Of a stretch of 64,000 nt of DNA, positions 51,861-60,263 are shown one piece after another; position 1 is the stretch's first letter, and the number at the start of each line of letters is the position of its first letter. Source of the stretch: an uncultured Sutterella sp. (lineage in GTDB: Bacteria; Pseudomonadota; Gammaproteobacteria; Burkholderiales; Burkholderiaceae_F); NCBI GenBank assembly GCA_900544255.1, contig UQUM01000008.1, positions 1 to 64,000 of the forward strand. Direction: 5' to 3'. The notes beneath the pieces were generated by a model, which was not told the DNA's origin, made no database searches, and saw only the letters and a list, made by a program, of their open reading frames with translations. Position numbers and translations under genes: made by a program.

Positions 51861-52274
51861 TTACGGGCGTTCCGTCGGATACCCGTTCTGACGCCAACCG
51901 TAGATGCCGTCGGGCATTTGGCGGACGTGGGTATAACCCAATCGGATCACCTGCCGCGCCGCCTGCTCGCTGTTTTCGCAGAGGCGGTTCGCACAGTAAA
52001 AGACCATCGGCGTCGATTTATCTTCCGGCAGAAGTTTCTTCCAATCGCTGTAATTAAAGTACACGGCGCCCGGAATAAACCCGTCGGCCCAGAGTTCCAA
52101 CGCGTTGACGTCGTAAAAACGCACGCCCGCGCGATAGAGCTCCACGCCTTCCAAAAGCGAAATCTTGACGAGATGCTCGTTGTCGGGATCCGCAGGAACG
52201 ATGGGCGCGTCGCCCCCCGCCCAAACGGACGCCGACATAAGAGCCGTCATCAAAACTACCGCTGTCTTTTTCAT
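51861..52274 (-). CDS. Periplasmic rhodanese-like protein
   Basis: 137 residues with a signal peptide (MKKTAVVLMTALMSASVWA; a TTG two codons earlier is an alternative start) and a single rhodanese domain. The active-site loop reads VFYCANRLCENS with a catalytic-position Cys and a second Cys five residues later. Sulfur transfer or binding of sulfide or polysulfide formed by sulfite reduction is plausible. It is the first gene after mccA and is separated from it by a strong hairpin. Confidence 0.82.
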   Translation of the reverse strand: MKKTAVVLMTALMSASVWAGGDAPIVPADPDNEHLVKISLLEGVELYRAGVRFYDVNALELWADGFIPGAVYFNYSDWKKLLPEDKSTPMVFYCANRLCENSEQAARQVIRLGYTHVRQMPDGIYGWRQNGYPTERP

Positions 52275-52310
52275 TTTCAATACCGCTGATTAAAGTCGTT
52301 TTCGCTTTCC

Positions 52311-52342
52311 CCGCTCCCCGCGGGTTTCCCCCCGGGGAGCGG
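52311..52342 (-). other. Strong hairpin between mccA and the downstream genes
   Basis: Perfect 9-bp stem ccgctcccc (52311-52319) and ggggagcgg (52334-52342), 13 nt after the mccA stop, without a T-run. It likely protects the mccA 3' end so that the enzyme is made in excess over its accessory proteins. Confidence 0.6.
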
Positions 52343-52355
52343 TTGGTTTCGCAAG

Positions 52356-54422
52356 TTACTTAGCCACCTTCGTCTTCACGAATTCGCCGCCGTCCAGAAG
52401 CTTCTGAGCCTGCGCGAGATAGGCCTGAGCCGTTTCCGTACGCTGAGCGAGGTAGTGCGGCGCATGAACGCCCCAGGAACCATCCTTCGCGATCTGGTCA
52501 ACGATGTCCTGAGCCTTATCGAGAAGCATCAGCACTTCGGTCTTCGATTCCGCAGAGAGCTTCGTGATTTCCAGAAGCTTGTTGATGCGTTCGATCGACT
52601 TCACGGCCGTGTCATAGCCCGCCTTCACGGGGTTCTGCCACTTCATGACTTCGTCGTAAATCACCTTCTGATCCGTGTACTGCAGACCCTTTTCGAGTTC
52701 GCTCAGGAAGGGGCTGTGGCAGCCCTTGTTGTCGGTGACTTCCTTTTCCGCGTTGGCCGTACGTGCGCAGGACCACATCAGGTCAAGGTAACCGTGACCT
52801 TCTTCGTCCTTCGCAATGCGCCAGCCCTTGGAGTTGGAAGCGCGGGACTGACCTTCACCCGGGTTCATCATCTTCGCGGTCGGATCGACCTTGATGTTCC
52901 AAACGTGAGAACGACGGACGGCGTCAAAGCCGGCGAAGTCCGGACGCTGAATCGCGGTGAAGTTTTCGCAGCTCATCGTGAACGGCATATGGCAGCCGAT
53001 GCAGTCGATCTTGGCATGCGTATCGGTCTTCGCAACGACGTCGGACTGGGTCTTATGGCAGTCCTGGCAGGTCTTGCGGATCGCAGGCTTCGTGTAGTAC
53101 GACTTCCAGTCGTTGCTCGTCACTTCATGCGGATCGTGGCAGGTAACGCAGCGCATGCCCTTTTCGTAATGCTTGGACATCATGAGCTGAGAACCTTCCG
53201 TACCGCAGGAGGGGCACGAGGACTTCGTCTTCACGTTAAAGCCCGTTTCGATCTTCTTCACGCCGTCCTTGTCGGTGGTGACCATATCCGGCACGAAGTT
53301 GGAGCGCTGGTGGCAGCGTTCGCAGTTCGTTTCAAAGCCGTTGCTCACGGCGCCCGTCAGGTGGCCGCCGGCACCGTGGCATTCTTCGCAGGCAACGCCG
53401 CGGGAAATGGTGTGCTTCTGCAGTTCCTTCGGATTACCCAAAGCCGCGAAGAATTCCTGCTTGTTCTTGAAGTCGAACTTGAACGAATGGCAGACTTCAC
53501 AGTAGGACGTGGCCGGCTGGAAGAGGAACTGCTTTTCGTAAGAAGCGCCGTAGCTCGTCATCCCCCATTCGTGGGAGCCGGAACCGCCGAAGCCCTTCAT
53601 ATCGGTCGGGAAGTCAGGAATGATCTTCTTGATTTCCTTGGTGCGTTCCGGGGTGAGCCACTGGGCCCAACCGCGGGAGAACTGGTTGCCGCCGGCAACG
53701 ATCGTACCGGTACCGTCCTTCAAAAGACCGTCGCGCACGTGGTAGGAACCGCGGGCAAGCCACCCGTCGATGTAGCCGTACTTCGTACGCGGGGTACCCA
53801 ACGTCGCATAGATCACGTCGGGCGTGATGCCGTCAGCCAAAATCGAAGCCTGAGAACCGTAGAGCTTCTTTTTGAGATCGTTGTCGACTTCCGGATGGTC
53901 GCCGGGGAAGCGCACGGTCTGCGCGTGACGGGAACGCTTCCACTTCTGGTACTGAACCGCGTGGCACTGGCCGCACTTTTCAGGACCCACGAACTTCGTG
54001 GGGAAGTCGAGGATGGAGGTCTGCGGCAGGCGGTACTGAGAAGCCTGCGGACGGTCGGCGCCTGCAGCCTTCGTATAGCCCTTGGCGTTACCTTCGCCCA
54101 AGTATTCCGAACCTCGGCTCGAAATCTTGTACATACCGACGATACGGCCTTCGGACGCATACTTAAAGACCGGATGGTTCTTGAACATCCAGTCCCAGAG
54201 TTCCTTTTCTTCAACGATGTAGTCTTCCAACGTACGCACACCGTTCTTCGGAGTGGTGAGATCGGGGTTATCCCAAATCGCCTGCGTCGTCGAATTCATG
54301 TTGGGGTTGCCGTCGCCGGGAGCCGCTTTGGCTTTATCGGCAGCGTAAGCACCTGAGGTGGCAGCTAACATAGCTGCGCAAAACAGACTTCCGAGTACTG
54401 TTTTGGCTGTGTTTCTTTGCAT
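52356..54422 (-). CDS. mccA: Octahaem cytochrome c sulfite reductase MccA/SirA
   Basis: 688 residues from ATG at 54422, with AAGGAG 6 nt upstream and a signal peptide (LAATSGAYA-AD). Seven CXXCH haem sites start at residues 150, 308, 345, 367, 425, 452 and 474. An eighth site has the form C552-X15-C568-H569, the diagnostic CX15CH motif of MccA/SirA enzymes, which reduce sulfite to sulfide with six electrons at a haem-copper centre. Non-haem cysteines C403 and C406 (CPSCG) and C485 (MSCEN) are candidates for the two Cys copper ligands known in Wolinella MccA. It is the first gene of the operon and acts in the periplasm. Confidence 0.95.
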   Translation of the reverse strand: MQRNTAKTVLGSLFCAAMLAATSGAYAADKAKAAPGDGNPNMNSTTQAIWDNPDLTTPKNGVRTLEDYIVEEKELWDWMFKNHPVFKYASEGRIVGMYKISSRGSEYLGEGNAKGYTKAAGADRPQASQYRLPQTSILDFPTKFVGPEKCGQCHAVQYQKWKRSRHAQTVRFPGDHPEVDNDLKKKLYGSQASILADGITPDVIYATLGTPRTKYGYIDGWLARGSYHVRDGLLKDGTGTIVAGGNQFSRGWAQWLTPERTKEIKKIIPDFPTDMKGFGGSGSHEWGMTSYGASYEKQFLFQPATSYCEVCHSFKFDFKNKQEFFAALGNPKELQKHTISRGVACEECHGAGGHLTGAVSNGFETNCERCHQRSNFVPDMVTTDKDGVKKIETGFNVKTKSSCPSCGTEGSQLMMSKHYEKGMRCVTCHDPHEVTSNDWKSYYTKPAIRKTCQDCHKTQSDVVAKTDTHAKIDCIGCHMPFTMSCENFTAIQRPDFAGFDAVRRSHVWNIKVDPTAKMMNPGEGQSRASNSKGWRIAKDEEGHGYLDLMWSCARTANAEKEVTDNKGCHSPFLSELEKGLQYTDQKVIYDEVMKWQNPVKAGYDTAVKSIERINKLLEITKLSAESKTEVLMLLDKAQDIVDQIAKDGSWGVHAPHYLAQRTETAQAYLAQAQKLLDGGEFVKTKVAK

Positions 54423-54798
54423 TATTTTCTCCTTGAGTTTTGTCGGGCCCACTGTCGGACTTCGGCAAAAACGGATGACGCGCGCAAACGACGCACGTTT
54501 CACCGTACTTAGGAGCTTACGTAAAGCTGAAGCCAAGTCGCAAATTTTCGTCTTAATTTTTTATTAAGGCCTAGATCGGTTAGAGTTTGACTTTCATCAA
54601 TATTATATTCTTCAGCTTACAGAATTTAAGGGTTAATACCTAAATAATAGATATCACTATTGTTACATATTCCACTTTTCGGAATAAACACAGGGTATAC
54701 CCTATCAAAATTCTTTATTGATGAGAATGATTCTCATTTTGCTATTTCACAGCCTTCAGAACGTTCATCAAAACCGTACGAAATGTGTTGCAAAAAGG
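54423..54798 (-). promoter_or_regulatory. mccA upstream regulatory region
   Basis: 376 bp, distinctly AT-rich. On the minus strand TATAAT (inside gaatataatattg, plus about 54599-54611) has no good -35, so an activator is likely. A 12-nt palindrome agggtataccct lies at 54692-54703, and an inverted repeat cttaat/attaag at 54552-54568. The Fur-box-like site is listed separately. No convincing gene lies in this stretch. Confidence 0.55.
54721..54737. promoter_or_regulatory. Fur box-like operator
   Basis: Perfect 17-nt palindrome atgagaatgattctcat. Its core TGAGAAT-G-ATTCTCA has the 7-1-7 layout of Fur sites (consensus TGATAAT-N-ATTATCA). It sits about 300 bp upstream of the mccA start and 61 bp after the LysR stop. 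Iron control of an operon that makes eight haems and four iron-sulfur clusters would make sense; binding is inferred. Confidence 0.7.
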
Positions 54799-55746
54799 TT
54801 ACACCTGCGGCACGGCGGAGCGAAAGTGTTCGCGACAACTTTCCAGAATGACGCTTCTTATCCACTGCATCGCGGGGTCGGAATGACTGCGGTCATGCCA
54901 AATAAGCCGCACCGTAAAACGATGTTCGCAGTCATCGAGTTCTTTCAAGGGTAATGCATGAAGCAGCCCCGGCGGCAGGAACCATTCGCACATCACGTCC
55001 GACATCAGCGTCACCAAATTGCTCGCCGCCACGATCCTTGCCGCACCGAAAAAGAACGGCACGCGCACGGCCACACGTCGGTCGGCCAACACGTCGCACG
55101 GGTTTTGTTGAGTCTCCCGATAAAAATCCGACGGCTGGTAGACCACATCCACAAAACCATACTTCATCACGTCCTGCGGGGTAATCCTCCCCTTCTGCTC
55201 AAGGAGCTTCTCCAAAGGATGCCCCGGCCGCACCACGGCTTTCACGGGCACGTTACTGCACAAAGCCTGTGCATGACAATCCTCGGGCACATTGGGCATG
55301 GGGCTCACTACGGCGTCGATATCCCCGTTTTTGAGTTCTTCCGTCCATCGGTCGGTCAAGTCCCACACTTCCACCTGAGCCAGGGGCGCGACCTGCGCAA
55401 TGAGCGCAATGCCGGGCGCCAAGAAGTGAGTACCGTGATCCGCGCAGGCGATGCGGAAGGTGCGGGTGAGTTCGGCGGGGGTAAAAACTTTGTCTTCGAG
55501 AAGAAGTTCGTACTCTTCCAAAAGCGTCTGCACGTGCGGTACGGCGCGTTGCGCCCGCCAATTCGGAACCAGTCCCGTCGCCGACCGGGTGAAAAGTTCA
55601 TCCCCGAACGCCTCTCGAAGTTTGCCCAGCATTCGGGATGCCGTCGCCGCCGGAATACCGAGCGCATTGGCGGCCGCCGCAAGATTGCAGGTTTTGCAGA
55701 GCGTGCGGAAAAAGATGAGCAGATCTCGGTCGAGTGCTTTGGGCAT
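54799..55746 (-). CDS. LysR-family transcriptional regulator
   Basis: 315 residues from MPKALDRDLLIFFRTL. The N-terminal winged HTH is clear (LAAAANALGIPAATASRMLGKLREAFGDELFTR, residues about 20-52), followed by a two-lobed LysR effector-binding domain. Its codirectional position just before mccA makes it the best candidate activator for the sulfite operon, perhaps sensing a sulfur compound, but LysR genes are usually divergent from their targets. The upstream helicase gene ends 56 bp before its start. Confidence 0.88.
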   Translation of the reverse strand: MPKALDRDLLIFFRTLCKTCNLAAAANALGIPAATASRMLGKLREAFGDELFTRSATGLVPNWRAQRAVPHVQTLLEEYELLLEDKVFTPAELTRTFRIACADHGTHFLAPGIALIAQVAPLAQVEVWDLTDRWTEELKNGDIDAVVSPMPNVPEDCHAQALCSNVPVKAVVRPGHPLEKLLEQKGRITPQDVMKYGFVDVVYQPSDFYRETQQNPCDVLADRRVAVRVPFFFGAARIVAASNLVTLMSDVMCEWFLPPGLLHALPLKELDDCEHRFTVRLIWHDRSHSDPAMQWIRSVILESCREHFRSAVPQV

Positions 55747-55802
55747 ATGGGTATCCTCAGACGATGACGGCTTCTGAGGATACCACGGGCACTCAATACC
55801 CA

Positions 55803-58800
55803 TCAGTGATTCTGCAACGTAAAGATTTCTTTGAGTTCGTTGTTGGTGAGATCCCCGATCCAGTTTTCGCCGCTTTCCACCGTCATATCGGCAAGCGCCT
55901 TCTTCGCTTCGATCATGGCATTGATCTTTTCTTCAAAGGTCTCGGCAGAAATGAGGCGGTAGACATTCACCGTCTGCTTCTGTCCGATGCGGAACGCACG
56001 GTCGGTGGCCTGATTTTCCACCGCCGGGTTCCACCAGAGGTCATAGTGAATGACGGCAGAAGCTGCGGTGAGATTCAACCCCGTGCCCGCCGCCTTCAAG
56101 GACAACACCAACACCTTCTGATTACGGTCGTTCTGGAACGCGTCCACAATCTTCTGGCGTTGCGCAGTATCAACGCCGCCGTGGATGAATTCGGGCTTCT
56201 TCCCGGTGTGTTCCCCGATCCATTTCTGCAGCAGTTTCCCCATCTCCTTAAACTGCGTGAAGATGAGTACCTTGCGCCCCGTCTCCGCCAATTCGTCGAG
56301 AATCTCAAAAAGCCGCTGCATCTTGCCGGAATTCTCCGGCTTGTTGTAGGGACTCTTCTTTTCGTACTGCAGGGGCGTGTTGCAGAGCTGCTTTAACTGA
56401 ATGATGAGCTGCAGCACGACGCCCCGCCGTTGGAAGTCCGACAGGCCGTCGTTAAGACGCGCGAGATTCTTCTTTACGATCGCCTGGTAGATGGCGATCT
56501 GTTCGTTGGTCAACGTGCAGTATTCATCCGTCGTAATCTTCTCAGGCAAATCGCTGATGATCGACTTATCGGTCTTCATGCGCCGCATGATGAAGGGAGC
56601 CGTCACGCGCTTGAAGCGATCCGCGGTATCCGTGTCGTGAGCCACTTCGATGGGCTCTGCAAAGTCCTTCTTAAAGGTCGTGGGCGTCCCGAGAAGTCCG
56701 GGATTAGCCGCTTCCATAATCGACCAGTATTCCATCAGACGATTTTCCACCGGGGTGCCGCTCATGGCAATGACGGCGTCGGCCGTCAGCCCCTTTACGG
56801 ACTTGAAGGTAGACGTCCGATAGTTCTTAATCGCCTGCGCTTCATCGATCACCAAGAGCCGGAATTTTTTCTTCTCCAGGCGTTCCGCGGACGAGCGCAG
56901 CGTTCCATAAGTCGTGAGGATGACGTCTGCCGCGCCTTCCGCGGGAAGCGTACGATCCGCCCCGTAGAAAAGGTGCATCCGCAGTTGCGGCGCAAACTTC
57001 GCCGCTTCACGCAGCCAGTTGGTAATAAGCGACGTCGGTACCACGACGAGCGCCGGCTTCTTTTTAAGGTCACCCGCCACACGAAGCCCTTCCAGAACCG
57101 AAATCACCTGCAGCGTTTTCCCGAGCCCCATATCGTCCGCCAGGATCGACCCCAAGCCGATGCGGCTGTTGCGCATCATCCAGCGAAAACCGCGCTCCTG
57201 GTAAGGACGCAACGACGCCCGAATGGTCTGGGGCACCTCGTCATTCGTTTCCTTAAAGAGTTTCCCCAACGCATTCTTGACGTTTTCCGAGAGGTTGACC
57301 GGGCACTTGTCGATGTCCCCCGTCAACGCCGCGCGCAGCACCGCCATCTTGGTGTAGTCCTGCTTCTGGCGGGCCAACTTGTTGCGGATCTTGTTGAGCC
57401 CCTTTTCGTCCACGTACATGAATTTGTCGTGGAACCGCACGACGCGCCCCGCCTGCTTTTCCAAAAGCGCAAACTGATCCGCCGAGAGTTCCCGATCCCC
57501 CACGGCCACTTGCCAGTCAAAGGTGAGAAGCGTCGCGAGCCCCAGAAACCCTGAGGATTCATCCCAATCCTGCGCCAAATCCACCTGCATTGATACCGCG
57601 GGCGACAAGAGTTTTCTCAACGACTTCGGGAGAATCACTTCCACACCCAAAAGCCGCAGCACAGGAAGCGCCTTAAAGACGAGAGGCGTCAGCTCTTCCA
57701 TCGTCACGCGCGTGGAATCCGCGCCGCGCCGGAGAATGTCCGTCAATTCCTCACAATGTTTAGAAAGGCGCGCCGCCGTCCGCATGGCGTCAAAGCGAAC
57801 GACCGACCATGCGTCATCAGCCAAAATCTTCCTCATTGAGGCATAAACCGTATGGTCGGCGTCGTCCGCCGTCCCGATCTTTTCATGCATCAGGAACCCC
57901 AGTTCCACCGTCAGAGGCTGCTCCCCGGCTTCTTCCTCGTCATACGCAGAATCGGTGTCACGTCCCCAAGGGTCGCGCACCGTCAGCACGGGCTTCATCC
58001 ACACGTCTGCCGTCGTCATCGCCGCCGTCAGGGGCGTCAACCATTCGCCCAAGCGCAGACGGACGGCTTCGGCTTCCGCATCGTCTTCGCAGTCAACGTA
58101 ATCATGCACGAAAAGCGCCGCTTCTTCCGCGTAACGCGCCGTGGCCATCACCTCGGCAAAACCGGCCCGCACGTAGCTCTCAATGAAGATCCCGAGCAGG
58201 ATTTCCCCCAGCGCGACGGAACCCATCACTTCGGGGCGCTTCAAAATTTCAAGGTAGGGACGATCCAAACGCTGCATCAGACGCCCCACGTTTTCCGTGA
58301 GCGTCTTCACATCCTTGGCGTTGGTGGCCGGAATCCAGCGAACGGCAAAGCAGCCGTCGGCCGGTTCGTAAATCTGCGGCATCACGGCTCCAGCCATTAC
58401 GAGTTTCGTCGCGATCACCCACACATCGTAAAGCGCTTCGATTTCTTCGGAGCTATCCGCCAAACGCTTGGAATTCAAGTACCCGGAAAACATCTCGTGA
58501 ATCCGCACCGGACGGCCGTTGTCCCGTCGGTCATTCACGCGGTACTCCGTCAGCGTTTCCGCAAAGGGCGAATACTCCTTCCACGAAAGCGTTTCCGCCG
58601 TACGGGTCCGCCCCCAGGTGTTCACGCAGAATAAGGGGCTCAAATGCTCCCCATCGCTCGTAAAGACGGGCGGCGTATGTTCTGAGAGGTTGGTGAGCTG
58701 AGTCTTCGCAAGTTTCGCCGCTCCCTGAATCACCTTTAGGAGTTCCCCTCGAAGGTCACCCCCGACAAAACCCGCGGGTTTTTCATCCAAGAGTTCGATC

Positions 58801-59567
58801 AATGCCGCCGGGTCGTAATCCGGTTTTTCAAAAGTAAGCGCCGCCATCGATGACAACCACTCCCGCTTGTCCCCGGTGAAGTCCGTGACGGACGCGTCAT
58901 CCCAACCGTCGTCGCGCGCATCACGATCCGTGATGTCCGCATCAAGTAAATCCCCGGTGGGCAGCATCGGAGCATCGGCCGGATCGCGTTTGGCCACCAG
59001 CGCCGTCCAGATCGGAAGTTCCGCTTTGAGTGCACGCTCGATCGACACGCCGCGCTTAGCGAGTTCCCCGGGAAGATCAATGCCGCGCAGGGAAAAAAGT
59101 ACAAAGGGGTTCGCGTCAATTTCCTGACTCATCTTGTAGATGACGGCCGCAATATGTTTGCATGGCACGGCCCAGTCGGGGCAGGAGCAGGCCATCTCCA
59201 TGTCCGACCACTTCGAGGGGAAAAGACGGATCCCCAACTTTTCACAGACCGTGAGAATGTCCGGATCGAGTTCCCGCGCGGAGAGTTTTGCGACGATCAA
59301 CGGCGACTTCGCGATTTCATCCAAAAGCTTGGTGACCTGCTCGGACGAAATCTCCGGCAGCTTGAGTTTCACGGTGTAGAAAGGATCATAATTCCCGGTA
59401 ACACGAGCCTTCACGATGTGTTTAGCAAGATCGAACTTGAAGCTCTCGACGCGCCCGGTGTTCGCGTAGGTCTTACCGCGCGGAATGCGGTTGTCATAGT
59501 CAATATGCGTCAGCGCCTGCAGCCACTGCTGTCCCCACCACGTCGTACCGTATTCCGTGCGTGCCAT
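55803..59567 (-). CDS. SWIM zinc-finger SNF2-family helicase
   Basis: 1254 residues from MARTEYGTTWWGQQW, with AAAGGA 8 nt upstream. An N-terminal SWIM zinc finger (CSCPDWAVPCKH, about residues 132-143) is followed by a long middle region. The Swi2/Snf2 motor comes last: Walker A DDMGLGKTLQ, DEAQ box VIDEAQAIKN, FIHGGVD, and motif VI ATDRAFRIGQKQ. Proteins of this type translocate on double-stranded DNA and displace bound proteins, for example RNA polymerase. Specific role unknown; gene composition is chromosomal. Confidence 0.9.
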   Translation of the reverse strand: MARTEYGTTWWGQQWLQALTHIDYDNRIPRGKTYANTGRVESFKFDLAKHIVKARVTGNYDPFYTVKLKLPEISSEQVTKLLDEIAKSPLIVAKLSARELDPDILTVCEKLGIRLFPSKWSDMEMACSCPDWAVPCKHIAAVIYKMSQEIDANPFVLFSLRGIDLPGELAKRGVSIERALKAELPIWTALVAKRDPADAPMLPTGDLLDADITDRDARDDGWDDASVTDFTGDKREWLSSMAALTFEKPDYDPAALIELLDEKPAGFVGGDLRGELLKVIQGAAKLAKTQLTNLSEHTPPVFTSDGEHLSPLFCVNTWGRTRTAETLSWKEYSPFAETLTEYRVNDRRDNGRPVRIHEMFSGYLNSKRLADSSEEIEALYDVWVIATKLVMAGAVMPQIYEPADGCFAVRWIPATNAKDVKTLTENVGRLMQRLDRPYLEILKRPEVMGSVALGEILLGIFIESYVRAGFAEVMATARYAEEAALFVHDYVDCEDDAEAEAVRLRLGEWLTPLTAAMTTADVWMKPVLTVRDPWGRDTDSAYDEEEAGEQPLTVELGFLMHEKIGTADDADHTVYASMRKILADDAWSVVRFDAMRTAARLSKHCEELTDILRRGADSTRVTMEELTPLVFKALPVLRLLGVEVILPKSLRKLLSPAVSMQVDLAQDWDESSGFLGLATLLTFDWQVAVGDRELSADQFALLEKQAGRVVRFHDKFMYVDEKGLNKIRNKLARQKQDYTKMAVLRAALTGDIDKCPVNLSENVKNALGKLFKETNDEVPQTIRASLRPYQERGFRWMMRNSRIGLGSILADDMGLGKTLQVISVLEGLRVAGDLKKKPALVVVPTSLITNWLREAAKFAPQLRMHLFYGADRTLPAEGAADVILTTYGTLRSSAERLEKKKFRLLVIDEAQAIKNYRTSTFKSVKGLTADAVIAMSGTPVENRLMEYWSIMEAANPGLLGTPTTFKKDFAEPIEVAHDTDTADRFKRVTAPFIMRRMKTDKSIISDLPEKITTDEYCTLTNEQIAIYQAIVKKNLARLNDGLSDFQRRGVVLQLIIQLKQLCNTPLQYEKKSPYNKPENSGKMQRLFEILDELAETGRKVLIFTQFKEMGKLLQKWIGEHTGKKPEFIHGGVDTAQRQKIVDAFQNDRNQKVLVLSLKAAGTGLNLTAASAVIHYDLWWNPAVENQATDRAFRIGQKQTVNVYRLISAETFEEKINAMIEAKKALADMTVESGENWIGDLTNNELKEIFTLQNH

Positions 59568-60263
59568 GAAGTGTGTCCTTTCGGAAAAAATCTCGGCCGA
59601 CATTCCCCTTTGAAACGCCGTACTCTTTGACTTTTAGGCGGGATTGTAAGGGAAACCATACCGCCGGCCGTTGCAGATCTCGCGTCTTCCGATGTACGAC
59701 CTGCATTCCGATACTCCGGAAATTTCGCCATCTTCCAAAATCAGCGGCAACCGCCTTATCGGAGACCGCCCCAAACTCGACGAGAAATCCTTTACCGACG
59801 TTTCTCTCAAAGCCTTCACCCGATTTCGAAGCGGCCCTTTCCCGCCGTACCGTTTTTGCCACACGCTGCCGGCCTGAGTTCCCTGAAAAAGGCTTAGTTC
59901 CGTCGCCCTACACCTTTTCACCGACAGAGCTTCCTTCGGTCTACGCCCCGCAAGTCCCTCTGAGTAATCCTCAGCCTTGTCCCAAACTACAACCGCCCGT
60001 CAAAAAACACGGCAAACCCATGTCAACATTGACAAAAAACCTTCTCACCCAAAGGAATCACCCTTGTCGTTATTCCGCGAAAGAATAGCGTGAACCCTTG
60101 GCATTATTGGTCTCACGACCGATTGACGCTTATTTCGAACCCCTTGAAAATCCCGATTACCAATAGGGACAAAGCATCTATCACACCCATGGCAACTTGA
60201 GGCGGAAACCTTCCCTCGGATGTTTTTCCGTCGATCCCAAACCATCCATCCAGGAGACACTCC
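59568..60263. promoter_or_regulatory. Divergent intergenic region between the SNF2 gene and fdnG
   Basis: About 700 bp with no credible gene on either strand. It holds the ribosome site AGGAG just before fdnG and an inverted repeat tgtcaa-ca-ttgaca at 60021-60034 that could be a regulator site for the formate dehydrogenase operon. Several short open frames lack family resemblance and are taken as chance. Confidence 0.4.

Noticed and set aside
52455..54356. 633-codon open frame opposite mccA
   Set aside because: Antisense shadow; the minus strand has the haem motifs, signal peptide and ribosome site.
52356..54422. NrfA nitrite reductase or hydroxylamine oxidoreductase for the multihaem cytochrome
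   Set aside because: There is no CXXCK site, eight haems rather than five, and the CX15CH motif is specific to MccA/SirA.
60021..60034. FNR site for fdnG (tgtcaa-ca-ttgaca)
   Set aside because: The half-sites do not match TTGAT-N4-ATCAA and the spacing is wrong; kept only as an unnamed inverted repeat.
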